NCBI GenBank assembly: GCA_913049555.1
Contig: CAJWYM010000020.1
Coordinates: forward strand, 1-44,948
DNA from: an uncultured Opitutia bacterium
Lineage (GTDB): Bacteria > Verrucomicrobiota > Verrucomicrobiia > Opitutales > CAJWYM01
Length of the DNA stretch: 44,948 bases
Direction of reading: 5' to 3'
In this document: piece by piece, positions 9,991-17,808 of the stretch
Position numbering within the stretch: position 1 is the stretch's first letter
How the letters are laid out: every line of letters starts with the position of its first letter
Notes under the pieces: generated by a model
The model's input: only the letters and a program-made list of their open reading frames with translations
Database searches by the model: none
Told to the model about the DNA's origin: nothing
Position numbers and translations under genes: made by a program

Positions 9991-11778
9991 TTAATCTCTC
10001 TTATTAAAAGTGTAGCTATCAAACTCATCATCATATTCTAGAAGATAACTGTCCTTAACTTGGGCATTAAATTCATAAACTTCGAGTTGGTTTGCTTTAT
10101 AGGCTCCAGAAGTTAGATTTTGAACAAATCTATCAAAGTCTACGTGTCTATTCTTGTCTTGTCTATTTGGGCTGTAGCCTTCTTCGATGCGCTGGATTAA
10201 ATAAAATAGATTAAAGTCAATGGATAAGACCACTCCATCTGGATTATCTGTAGTTTTAAATCTTAAATTTATTGAGTTTGGAAATTTATGTATTTCTTTT
10301 TGGTACTTCTGCTTTAAGTTTGAAATGTCAGCTTTAAGATCAATCTCCTTACTGAAGCGGTACTTGTTTTGCGGTTTCCCTGCTGTTATAAATACTTTCT
10401 CTTCGTCACGATGAAAACCATGCCATGCCATTGCCGCTCTTTTTACTTGGCCATATAGAGGTTTTAATTTTGCTTTATCACCATTTAGGTAAAAAAAGAG
10501 GTTTTTGAGGAATATGTTGTATAAGTGATCAAACCTGTGAAGGACTTTACCTGGTTCATTTGCTTTTTTCAAACGAACAAATAGTTTAACTAGCTGTAAG
10601 TTGGTTTCCTTGGTGTTCAACTTAGCTAAATTTGATAACCATACCTTCAATTGAGAGTCGTTTTTCAATAAATCGCTCGCTTCCAATTCTTCAATGGGTT
10701 TGTTTGAATTTAATATCTTAATGATCTCAACTTCAATTGATTCATTGAATTTATGAGAAGGATCAAATTCATTTATAGCTTCATGTATAAAAGATATATC
10801 AGGGTGTTCGAATATCTCATTCAATAGGAAAGAATCATAACGCATTTGTAGGGTGAAATTTTTTAATGCATCTACAATATCACTTTCATTGACTGAATCT
10901 AATGAAATAGGTACGACTAATTCATATATGAAATTTAACAAAGACCGGAACGAAACTATAATTTTTCTCTCTACTATAGCTCGAACTAGCAGTGAACAGA
11001 TATAGTCTTGAACTGAAGTGTCGCAGAAATAATCATAGTTTACCCTCATGGGACAACTAGCATCCTTAAGTGGTGCAGATTTATTAATATAAGTTTCTAG
11101 GTATGACTTATAAAAAGGGTTCTGTTTTGTCTGACTCGTTACTTTTTGAAAGATTTCACGTATTAGCCCACCATTAATGACACCATCTGCCAATTGAAAG
11201 AATTTGTAATCAGCTAAATTTATAACTTGGAAAGATGAGCCTTCCTCAAAATTCTGACTTTGGTATTGTTCAGGATTATAATCTCCCCTTAAAATTCTAT
11301 GACTTTTTATAAAGGCTCCTAATTTGGTGAATCTTGAAAATCTTTCATCATCAATTAAGTTAGAAAGCATTCCCAGATTGATAGCTAGAATCATCTTATC
11401 AACTCCCCGTCCTGAATTCAAACGATCATCGGAAAAGCCTTCGAGTGAACTGAATAAATAATCAAGGCTTGTTTGCTCTGGATCTCTGCTTTCCGTTGCA
11501 TCATTATGTATCTTGTAGTTACGGACTTTATCATCATGATATTTTATTAACCATGAGATTAAATGTGATTTTCCATCTCCAACATTTCCGCAAATTAAAA
11601 TTAATTGAGAAGAAGGTGTTGCTGAAGATGCTTCAATGATTTTTCTCAAATCAATTTCAACATGTCGACTTACATGTAAATAATTCTTAAATACATCAAG
11701 TTCCTTCTCTCCATCAGAAATGGCTTCCCGGGATGAGATTCTAAGCTTAGTGAGTGCTTCTTTAAATGGATGTGACAT
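9991..11778 (-). CDS. dptF: DptF, P-loop ATPase of Dnd restriction
   Basis: A 595-aa protein with an N-terminal P-loop (GNVGDGKS, residues 64-71) after a hydrophobic strand (SQLILIC), typical of DptF, an AAA/STAND-like ATPase. A likely Walker B region (KMILAINLGML) lies near residue 130. The rest is helical without membrane segments. It is the first gene of the leftward dptFGH operon; its promoter must lie in the ~150 nt between it and tRNA-Phe, where an inverted repeat is found. DptF acts with DptG and DptH to recognise and restrict DNA not protected by phosphorothioation. The ATG start at 11778 has only a poor ribosome site. Confidence 0.88.
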   Translation of the reverse strand: MSHPFKEALTKLRISSREAISDGEKELDVFKNYLHVSRHVEIDLRKIIEASSATPSSQLILICGNVGDGKSHLISWLIKYHDDKVRNYKIHNDATESRDPEQTSLDYLFSSLEGFSDDRLNSGRGVDKMILAINLGMLSNLIDDERFSRFTKLGAFIKSHRILRGDYNPEQYQSQNFEEGSSFQVINLADYKFFQLADGVINGGLIREIFQKVTSQTKQNPFYKSYLETYINKSAPLKDASCPMRVNYDYFCDTSVQDYICSLLVRAIVERKIIVSFRSLLNFIYELVVPISLDSVNESDIVDALKNFTLQMRYDSFLLNEIFEHPDISFIHEAINEFDPSHKFNESIEVEIIKILNSNKPIEELEASDLLKNDSQLKVWLSNLAKLNTKETNLQLVKLFVRLKKANEPGKVLHRFDHLYNIFLKNLFFYLNGDKAKLKPLYGQVKRAAMAWHGFHRDEEKVFITAGKPQNKYRFSKEIDLKADISNLKQKYQKEIHKFPNSINLRFKTTDNPDGVVLSIDFNLFYLIQRIEEGYSPNRQDKNRHVDFDRFVQNLTSGAYKANQLEVYEFNAQVKDSYLLEYDDEFDSYTFNKRD

Positions 11779-11825
11779 AAAAAATTACCAGTTACTAAAT
11801 CTCAGATAATCTTATCTTTAAGGAG

Positions 11826-11866
11826 TGTGCAAGGTTCGTTGTCTTCTAGAACAAAATTTTTGCACA
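11826..11866. promoter_or_regulatory. Inverted repeat upstream of dptF
   Basis: TGTGCAA (11826-11832) and TTGCACA (11860-11866) form a 7-bp inverted repeat, with an inner GTTC/GAAC pair, and a further TGCACA copy follows at 11874-11879. It lies 48-88 nt upstream of dptF and 63 nt from tRNA-Phe. It could be an operator for the restriction operon, a recombination site linked to the island, or a weak tRNA terminator hairpin. Only the repeat itself is seen; the role is a guess. Confidence 0.4.
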
Positions 11867-11924
11867 AATATTATGCACATGCCTAAAACAAAAAAGCACC
11901 TACATTTCTCTAACTCCTTAATTT

Positions 11925-12004
<80 letters not shown>

Positions 12005-12005
12005 G

Positions 12006-12020
12006 TTTCGTTGAACGAAA
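12006..12020. repeat. Perfect short palindrome at tRNA-Phe 5' flank
   Basis: TTTCGTT-G-AACGAAA sits one base from the mature 5' end of tRNA-Phe. In the precursor it could form a hairpin next to the RNase P cleavage site, or serve as a protein-binding site. A weak minus-strand promoter (-35 TTGCCC, -10 around TTTATC) can be placed at about 12025-12055, which would put this hairpin in the 5' leader of the tRNA. Confidence 0.4.
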
Positions 12021-12084
12021 TGTAGATAAAAGACTTTATTGGGGCTTAGGGCAATAAAAAAATGAGTAATTTATGAATTAATTT

Positions 12085-12114
12085 GGGGAGCGGGTGGGGG
12101 GATTTATTTGGGGG
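12085..12114 (+). other. Potential G-quadruplex sequence between genes
   Basis: Four G-runs (12085-12088, 12092-12094, 12096-12101, 12110-12114) are separated by loops of 3, 1 and 8 bases. This meets a relaxed G-quadruplex rule and stands out in an AT-rich stretch. It lies in the ~276-nt spacer (12005-12280) upstream of tRNA-Phe; the rest of that spacer holds only the palindrome at the tRNA edge and the terminator at 12244-12271. Confidence 0.4.
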
Positions 12115-12243
12115 CTAGATCAGAATCTGTGTGTGCGTTTAAATCCATTCAAGTGGAATGATTTGCAAATTTTGTAAGGGTTTTTGGAAGTATTTTTTGA
12201 AGGATGGATTTGGACATAAAAGAGTATTGTTATGGGTCTACAA

Positions 12244-12271
12244 AAAAGGCTCCTTTTTGAAGGAGCCTTTT
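12244..12271 (-). terminator. Rho-independent terminator of the tyrS-Gld operon
   Basis: A perfect 12-bp stem (AAAAGGCTCCTT with AAGGAGCCTTTT) has a 4-nt loop and is followed on the minus strand by a T-run. It lies 9 nt past the stop of the GldG-like gene. The A/T ends make it usable in both directions. Confidence 0.85.
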
Positions 12272-12280
12272 AGAGATGAG

Positions 12281-14191
12281 TTAGCGGAAGGCGTATCGTT
12301 TTCGGAAGAAGTTGACTCCGAAAATCCCAATGATAAGTGGAACTACCAATAGGTTGACGCCGGCCAGCATGGAATCGAGTCTCTCGATGTCTTCGCGGAG
12401 CTCCTTGCGGATCTCGCGTCTACGAGACATGATTTGTGCTTCTTGCTCCTTGAATTTTAAGAGTTGTTTGCGAACTTCTGGAGTGAGCACTATGGAGCTT
12501 GTGTCTGTATTGCTTCTTTGAAGTTCACTGATGGATTGACGAATGTTGCTTAACTCGGTGTTGACTTGTTCGAGCTCATTTTGGAAGTTTTGTTCTGCTA
12601 CCATTTTGATCTCGTTTACGAGGGTGAAGGGTCGGGTGGAACTTCCTTTTCCTCGGATTCCGATCAAGTCATCACTTCCTGCCAGTGAGTCGAGTACATT
12701 TCGGAAGAAGGCAACATTGCTGTTTAGGGGCTCGATTGCATTCATGCCTAGTATGTTGATCCTCTGGACGGTGAAGGGATCTGCCAAGAAGTCGGTGTCT
12801 GCGAGGACAAAGAGTTTGGCGTTTTCAGAGGAGTTTTCTTTGTGTTGGTCCGATTTGCTGAAGGTTTGTTCTTTGGGCTCTTCTCCTTCTTTGGGGGCTT
12901 CCATTGGGTCTGGTTTTCCTTCTGGAAAGGCTGTTTTGAAGGTGCCTCTGACGAAGCCGGCGAGGGTTTTGGGGTCTCCTATGCCAACGGATTGCATGAG
13001 GTTCTCGGGGGTACCGTAGGGGAGCATGGTGGTATCGAGATCGGAGCTTTGCTCGGAACTTTCTGCATAGGCTTCAATTTTCATTTTATTAATGACGCTG
13101 CTATGGATGGAGAAACTCCCGGTTTCTGCAAATACTAGGGTGTCTAGATTGGCGGTGATTGGGGAGTTCTTGTCTAAATTACCGATGGTGATCCAGGCAG
13201 GATGGCGGGTGGGCTGGCCGTTGCGTCCTCCGACCAGAGAGGCTTTTTGGCGATCTCCGACAAATTTGGATTGGTCAAATACAATTCCGTAGGCTTTGAA
13301 GAGGGTTTCGAGGTCGCTTGCGGTTCCTTGAGGGCCCATGAACATTCCGCCTCGGGACTGTTGCTGGCTTCTTTCTATGTAGCTGGAGGAGTCCACGGAG
13401 ATAAAGGCGGGATTGTCCTCCATGATGTATTGATCGATCTCGTATTGCAGTTGTTGCGACAAGCCTTTGGGGTGGACGATGACGAGGGCATTCAGGTCTT
13501 TGGGGAGGGTGGTTTCGTTTCCTTGAATCTCTACTATATCGTAGTGGGCTTCTAGTTCTTCGACGAAGTACCATTTGGGGTCGGGTCGTAAGTTGGGGTT
13601 TTGCATCATGGCCATGGGGGGAATTTCACTTCCCATTACCGGGAGCGAGGTGATGAGTCCTACTTTTGGTTTGTCGATTTGTTGCACCTTATAGATCACT
13701 TGTGCGATGTCATACTCGATGAGTGCTTCTCTTTGTGGGTTGAAGATCGTGATGGTTTCTTCTTGGTCGGCCTGGATGGCTAAGAGACCGAGAAAGAGGG
13801 ATTCTCCTGTGGGGAGTTCTTGTGATTGAAGTCCAGCGCGTGTGGCTTCTTCTTCTTCCTTAGTATCAGGTCGGGGATCAATCTTTTCCAATACAATATT
13901 TCCGTTTGATGCACGGACGAATTGATTGAGCAATCCTTCTATTCTTGCTGCATAGTTCTTGAAGAAAATCGTGGTCGATTCGTCCATGATTTGTTCTACG
14001 CTGGAACTGAAGTAGAATTGTAAGGTGATGGGTTCTTCAATCTTTTCTAGGAGCTTTTCACTTCCTTCTGAAAGCGTATACATCTTGTTGATTGTAAAGT
14101 CGCCTTGTCCTGGGATCCATTGGATCAGGACAGAGGAGAATATTAGTCCGACGACTAAGATGATAAATGTGAGCCATTTCATGTTTTTCAT
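12281..14191 (-). CDS. GldG-like ABC-transporter auxiliary protein
   Basis: A 636-aa membrane-anchored protein of the GldG / ABC-type uncharacterised auxiliary family. One membrane segment lies near residues 6-26, a long extracytoplasmic region follows, and a second segment is near 606-626 just before the basic C-terminus RKRYAFR. Segments such as YTLSEGSEKLLEKIEEPITLQ near the N-terminus and FVLADTDFLAD near residue 465 are typical of this family. A coiled-coil stretch (about 540-600) precedes the last membrane segment. A ribosome site (AAGGA) sits before ATG 14191. It follows the permease by 16 nt and the ATPase before that, giving the GldA-GldF-GldG arrangement. In Bacteroidota this set supports gliding; in other phyla similar sets occur without gliding, so the substrate is unknown. 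Confidence 0.85.
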   Translation of the reverse strand: MKNMKWLTFIILVVGLIFSSVLIQWIPGQGDFTINKMYTLSEGSEKLLEKIEEPITLQFYFSSSVEQIMDESTTIFFKNYAARIEGLLNQFVRASNGNIVLEKIDPRPDTKEEEEATRAGLQSQELPTGESLFLGLLAIQADQEETITIFNPQREALIEYDIAQVIYKVQQIDKPKVGLITSLPVMGSEIPPMAMMQNPNLRPDPKWYFVEELEAHYDIVEIQGNETTLPKDLNALVIVHPKGLSQQLQYEIDQYIMEDNPAFISVDSSSYIERSQQQSRGGMFMGPQGTASDLETLFKAYGIVFDQSKFVGDRQKASLVGGRNGQPTRHPAWITIGNLDKNSPITANLDTLVFAETGSFSIHSSVINKMKIEAYAESSEQSSDLDTTMLPYGTPENLMQSVGIGDPKTLAGFVRGTFKTAFPEGKPDPMEAPKEGEEPKEQTFSKSDQHKENSSENAKLFVLADTDFLADPFTVQRINILGMNAIEPLNSNVAFFRNVLDSLAGSDDLIGIRGKGSSTRPFTLVNEIKMVAEQNFQNELEQVNTELSNIRQSISELQRSNTDTSSIVLTPEVRKQLLKFKEQEAQIMSRRREIRKELREDIERLDSMLAGVNLLVVPLIIGIFGVNFFRKRYAFR

Positions 14192-14207
14192 ATTATTTGT
14201 ATTCCTT

Positions 14208-14933
14208 TTATCTTTCTAATATTAGAACATTGGTGAGTAAGCAGAATCCTCCAAAGAGGATAAAGTAGGCAATGTCTTTGAGGGCGATTAAGCCGTCAGT
14301 CATGGTTTGGTAATGGGGGAGGAAGCTGAAGTTTGCAATGCCTTCAACGATTTCTCTGGCCAATCCTATGGAGTAGAGGAGTTGGCTTGCTTGACCCCAG
14401 CCCATGAGTAAAATGGTCATGCAGAGGATGACACCAATGACAAAGGAGACTACTTGGTTCTTCGTTAGGGAAGAGGCTAGGGAGCAAACGCTGAGGTAGG
14501 CTCCTGCGATTAGGATGGATCCTATGTATCCAGAGATGATGGGTCCCCAGTCTGGATCTCCAAGGATGGAGATGGTTATGGGCATCGTGAGGGTGCAGAG
14601 AATGGCAATGGATATAAAAGCCCATCCTGCTAAAAATTTGGCAATGACCGCCTCTGTGACCGAGATGGGGAGGGTGAAAAGTAATTCCCAAGTGCCGCTT
14701 CTTTTTTCTTCTGCCCATAGTCGCATGCCAACGGCGGGAACTAGCAGGAGAAAGATCCATGGGAAAAAGGTGAAAAGAATTGCCAAACTGGCTTGATCGG
14801 AGTCAAAGAAGTTGCCTGGGAACCAGGTCAATCCTATGGAGGCTATGACAAAAACGACCATGACTACATAGGCCACAGGGGAACGAAAATAGCCAAAGAA
14901 TTCTCTTTTAAAAACTTGTTGGATAGCATTCAT
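14208..14933 (-). CDS. GldF-like ABC-2 type permease
   Basis: A 241-aa integral membrane protein with six hydrophobic segments spread over the length, beginning near residues 18-38, with the ABC-2 permease hallmark MRLWAEEKRSGTWELLFTLPIS around residues 66-87. The length fits GldF-like and NosY-like half-size permeases. It begins 14 nt after the ATPase stop, and the GldG-like gene follows 16 nt later, so all three are cotranscribed. It would form the membrane channel of the exporter with the neighbouring ATPase. The gene looks complete. Confidence 0.88.
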   Translation of the reverse strand: MNAIQQVFKREFFGYFRSPVAYVVMVVFVIASIGLTWFPGNFFDSDQASLAILFTFFPWIFLLLVPAVGMRLWAEEKRSGTWELLFTLPISVTEAVIAKFLAGWAFISIAILCTLTMPITISILGDPDWGPIISGYIGSILIAGAYLSVCSLASSLTKNQVVSFVIGVILCMTILLMGWGQASQLLYSIGLAREIVEGIANFSFLPHYQTMTDGLIALKDIAYFILFGGFCLLTNVLILER

Positions 14934-14947
14934 TTTTATAAAAGTGA

Positions 14948-15865
14948 TTAGTTGTTTGTAAGTTGTTTGAAGACGTGGTCCAGTGCCGTTGGTTGGCTAG
15001 ACACGGAGCGCACATCGAGATTTTTCTCTTTTATGAGGGAGAGTATGAGTGCATCGATGGGCTTTTTGTCTTTGGGCAAAACGAGGAGCACTTTGTCTTC
15101 CTCTATGATTTTCTGGATCATTTTTTCAGTGCCTAAGATGTCTTTTATTTTTTTGGCACTTTCGGAGTTTTCGACTTCGAGTCGGACCCCTCCAAAATGA
15201 GGGTGTCTTTTTCGGAATTCCTCGGGTTTTTCGTCAGCAAGAATTTTACCGTTGTCAATTACGATGATCCGGTTGCACATGGCATCCACTTCTTCGAGAA
15301 TGTGAGTGGATAGAATTATGGCTTTTTCCTCAGCCATGGAGGCAATGAGGTTTCGAACTCCGTGTTTTTGATTGGGGTCCAATCCGTCTGTGGGTTCGTC
15401 TAAAACTAGGATGTTGGGATCATGAATCAATGCTTGGGCCATGCCCACTCGTTGACGATATCCTTTACTGAGGGTTTCTATGGGTTGATCGATGACTTCT
15501 TGTATATGACAGGTTTCGGAGACTCTTTGGATGGCGTTGGCTTTCTCTTCAGGCTTTAGGCGGAGTCCAGCTATAAAGTCTAAAAACTCATAAACAGTCA
15601 TTTCTTCGTAGAGGGGTCCATTTTCAGGGAGGTAGCCAAAGAGTTCTTTGGCTTGTTTTGGGCTTTTTCGGATGTCATGTTCTCCAACAGTGGCGGTTCC
15701 CGAGCTTGGCACGAGGAAACCGGTTATCATTTTCATGGTGGTTGATTTTCCGGCCCCATTGGGTCCGAGAAAACCGAGAACATCTCCTTTGTGAACGGTA
15801 AAACTGACGTTGTCGACTGCCAGTTTGTTTCCATAATATTTGGATAGATTTTTTACTTCGATCAT
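14948..15865 (-). CDS. GldA-like ABC transporter ATPase
   Basis: A 305-aa ATP-binding subunit. Walker A is GPNGAGKS (34-41), signature LSKGYRQR (132-139), Walker B ILVLDEP (152-158), H-loop STHILEE near 181-187. A C-terminal ~80-residue extension is typical of the GldA/CcmA-like group that pairs with ABC-2 permeases. It lies 43 nt after tyrS and 14 nt before the permease. It powers export by the GldA-F-G-like complex; the substrate is not evident. Confidence 0.92.
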   Translation of the reverse strand: MIEVKNLSKYYGNKLAVDNVSFTVHKGDVLGFLGPNGAGKSTTMKMITGFLVPSSGTATVGEHDIRKSPKQAKELFGYLPENGPLYEEMTVYEFLDFIAGLRLKPEEKANAIQRVSETCHIQEVIDQPIETLSKGYRQRVGMAQALIHDPNILVLDEPTDGLDPNQKHGVRNLIASMAEEKAIILSTHILEEVDAMCNRIIVIDNGKILADEKPEEFRKRHPHFGGVRLEVENSESAKKIKDILGTEKMIQKIIEEDKVLLVLPKDKKPIDALILSLIKEKNLDVRSVSSQPTALDHVFKQLTNN

Positions 15866-15908
15866 AGTTGTTGTAGTATGGAATCTTTGGTTGTGTGATA
15901 GATTGAAT

Positions 15909-17087
15909 TTATTCAGTGATTTTGAAGAACTTTCTTTTCCCTGCTTGAACGACGGTTTCTCCTTGGATCTGAATATTAGTATTTTCGTCCATGCATTTTT
16001 CTGAATTTACTTTTATGCCCCCTTGTTTGATCAGTCTTCGGATTTCGCCTTTGGAGCCAAAGGCGTTGGTATGTGAGAGGAACTGAAGGAGGGTACATTC
16101 TGGGATTTGTGCAGAGAGTTCTTTGTAGGAGAAAGTGGGCATGTCGTCGGGCAATTTGTTTTTTGAAAAAACTTGCTCGAACTGAGCTTTTTCATGAGCG
16201 GCTTCATCTGGGGAGTGGAATTCAGCAGTCAATTGATGGGCTAGCTGCTTTTTGACGGCCATTGGATGCTCTTCCTTGAGGACTTCTATCTCTGTATCCG
16301 ATTTAGAGAGGAGCAATTTGTAATATTCCCACATTCCCTCGTCTGATACAGACATGATTTTACCAAACATTTCTTTGGGTGAATCGTTGAAAGAGATGTA
16401 ATTGTCGTAGCTTTTGGACATTTTCTTTTCGCCATCGAGTCCGACTAAAAGAGGCATTGTAATGACTATTTGCTCTGGATCTCCGGCATCTTTTTGCAGG
16501 TTTCTGCCCACTAGCATATTAAAAAGCTGGTCGCTCCCGCCTAATTCTACATCGGATTTGAGGTATACGCTGTCATAGCCTTGAACGAGGGGATAGAGGA
16601 ATTCGACTATGGATATGGGGGTATTGGAGGTGTATCTTTTGGAGAAGTCATCTCGCTCTAGCATCCGAGCGACCGTCATTTTTCTGGTGAGGTTTAAGCT
16701 GTCTGCAAAACTCATTTTGTCAAACCAATCACTGTTGTAAACGATGGTGGTTTTTTCTTTGTCCAAAATTTTGTAGGCCTGTTGCAAGTAGGTTTCAGCA
16801 TTGATCTGAACGTCTTCGTCGGTCAAGGCGGGTCGTGTGGCAGACTTGCCACTTGGATCGCCTATTTTTGCTGTGTAGTCTCCTATAATGAGGATCGCTT
16901 CGTGACCCATTTCTTGAAATTGGCGTAGTTTGTTAAAAACGACTAAATGACCAAAAGTGAGGTCGGGTCTCGTTGGATCCACTCCGAGTTTGACCCGTAG
17001 TTTTTTTCCAGCTTGTAGCCTTTCTTCTAGTTGGTCTTGTCCTATGATTGTGTCAATTCCGTGGAGGATAGTAGCGAGGTCACTCAT
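15909..17087 (-). CDS. tyrS: Tyrosyl-tRNA synthetase
   Basis: A 392-aa class I aminoacyl-tRNA synthetase that charges tRNA-Tyr. The HIGH-like motif is FGHL (45-48, inside PTRPDLTFGHL), the KMSKS loop is at 222-226, and the tyrosine/ATP pocket includes GDYTAKIGDPSGKS (69-82) and QGYDSVYLKSDVELGGSDQLFN (169-190). A C-terminal S4-like RNA-binding domain (GGIKVNSEK) ends the protein. The length and motifs match the longer TyrS clade. It is the first gene of a leftward series with the Gld-like transporter and diverges from rpmG across a 116-nt spacer that must hold both promoters. Confidence 0.96.
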   Translation of the reverse strand: MSDLATILHGIDTIIGQDQLEERLQAGKKLRVKLGVDPTRPDLTFGHLVVFNKLRQFQEMGHEAILIIGDYTAKIGDPSGKSATRPALTDEDVQINAETYLQQAYKILDKEKTTIVYNSDWFDKMSFADSLNLTRKMTVARMLERDDFSKRYTSNTPISIVEFLYPLVQGYDSVYLKSDVELGGSDQLFNMLVGRNLQKDAGDPEQIVITMPLLVGLDGEKKMSKSYDNYISFNDSPKEMFGKIMSVSDEGMWEYYKLLLSKSDTEIEVLKEEHPMAVKKQLAHQLTAEFHSPDEAAHEKAQFEQVFSKNKLPDDMPTFSYKELSAQIPECTLLQFLSHTNAFGSKGEIRRLIKQGGIKVNSEKCMDENTNIQIQGETVVQAGKRKFFKITE

Positions 17088-17203
17088 AAATGTATGTTCA
17101 GATAAAAAACTCCTATTAAAAAGAGTCTCCGTTATAGGTAAAGAAGAATTTTATTGATTTTTCTATTGCCAAAATATTTTTTTATGTCCACTTTTGTTTG
17201 CTT

Positions 17204-17377
17204 ATGGCTAGAGATCACATCATTTTAGAATGCACAGAAGCACGTGGGGAAGGGAAACCAGTTTCTCGATACATGTCCACACGCAACAAAAAATTGCAGA
17301 CAGAGCGGGTTGAAAAGAAAAAATACAACCCTAACTTGAAGCGTCATACCCTACATAGAGAGATCAAGGGTAAATAA
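17204..17377 (+). CDS. rpmG: 50S ribosomal protein L33
   Basis: A 57-aa basic protein starting [10 protein letters not shown] and containing [20 protein letters not shown] and the terminal block [13 protein letters not shown], the L33 pattern. Only one cysteine remains, so it is the zinc-free form, as in Bacteroidota and Verrucomicrobiota. It belongs to the large ribosomal subunit near the E site. It is too short for usual ORF cut-offs. It stands alone, is followed after 9 nt by a terminator, and diverges from tyrS. Confidence 0.95.
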   Translation: MARDHIILECTEARGEGKPVSRYMSTRNKKLQTERVEKKKYNPNLKRHTLHREIKGK

Positions 17378-17386
17378 ACTCTTTCG

Positions 17387-17416
17387 AAAAACCACTTTTT
17401 ATTAAGTGGTTTTTTT
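17387..17416 (+). terminator. Terminator of rpmG
   Basis: The stem AACCACTT / AAGTGGTT, extended by A:T pairs, has a 6-nt loop and is followed by a run of seven or more T. It lies directly after the rpmG stop. Confidence 0.85.
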
Positions 17417-17808
17417 GTGTCTGGAGCTTTGAAAGGATCGCATTTGCTGATCCGTTCTCCAGTGATTTTAAAAACTTTTTTTCTATTGCCTCTGATCTTT
17501 AGGATTGGGTTTTTGGTAGATAGGGATTTTTGCAACCCCATTCAGTCGTTTTCTTTTGTTGAATTTTCAATCTTCTATTGGGGAAGGGGATCTGACAATT
17601 GAGATTTTCAGGGTTTAAAAGTTTTTTGAACGGATCTCATTATTCTAATTTTATAGGCACTGTATCTTTTGGAAAGGAATCCTTAAGATTCTGCTTGGTG
17701 AACCTTCAAAGGCTTTTTATCCTAAAATCCGATCCTTGCCGAATGGATCAAGATTCGTTAAAGTTCTCTTGCTCCTAGGATAAATGAATTTTTAGACTCT
17801 ATTAGATT
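17417..17808. other. Intergenic leader of the MFS gene
   Basis: This 392-nt stretch has no convincing gene. Its last part (17716-17784) holds a 9-bp inverted repeat, TTTATCCTA / TAGGATAAA, closing about 50 nt that contain a second pair GATCC / GGATC. The outer stem ends 24 nt before the MFS start codon, so it may be a structured 5' leader. I could not match it by eye to a known riboswitch. Confidence 0.35.

Noticed and set aside
12158-12352. 64-aa plus-strand open frame between tRNA-Phe and the GldG-like gene
   Set aside because: It reads through the terminator hairpin and into the end of the opposite gene; no family pattern.
17344-17541. 65-aa minus-strand open frame downstream of rpmG
   Set aside because: It overlaps the rpmG end and terminator; no ribosome site or family pattern.
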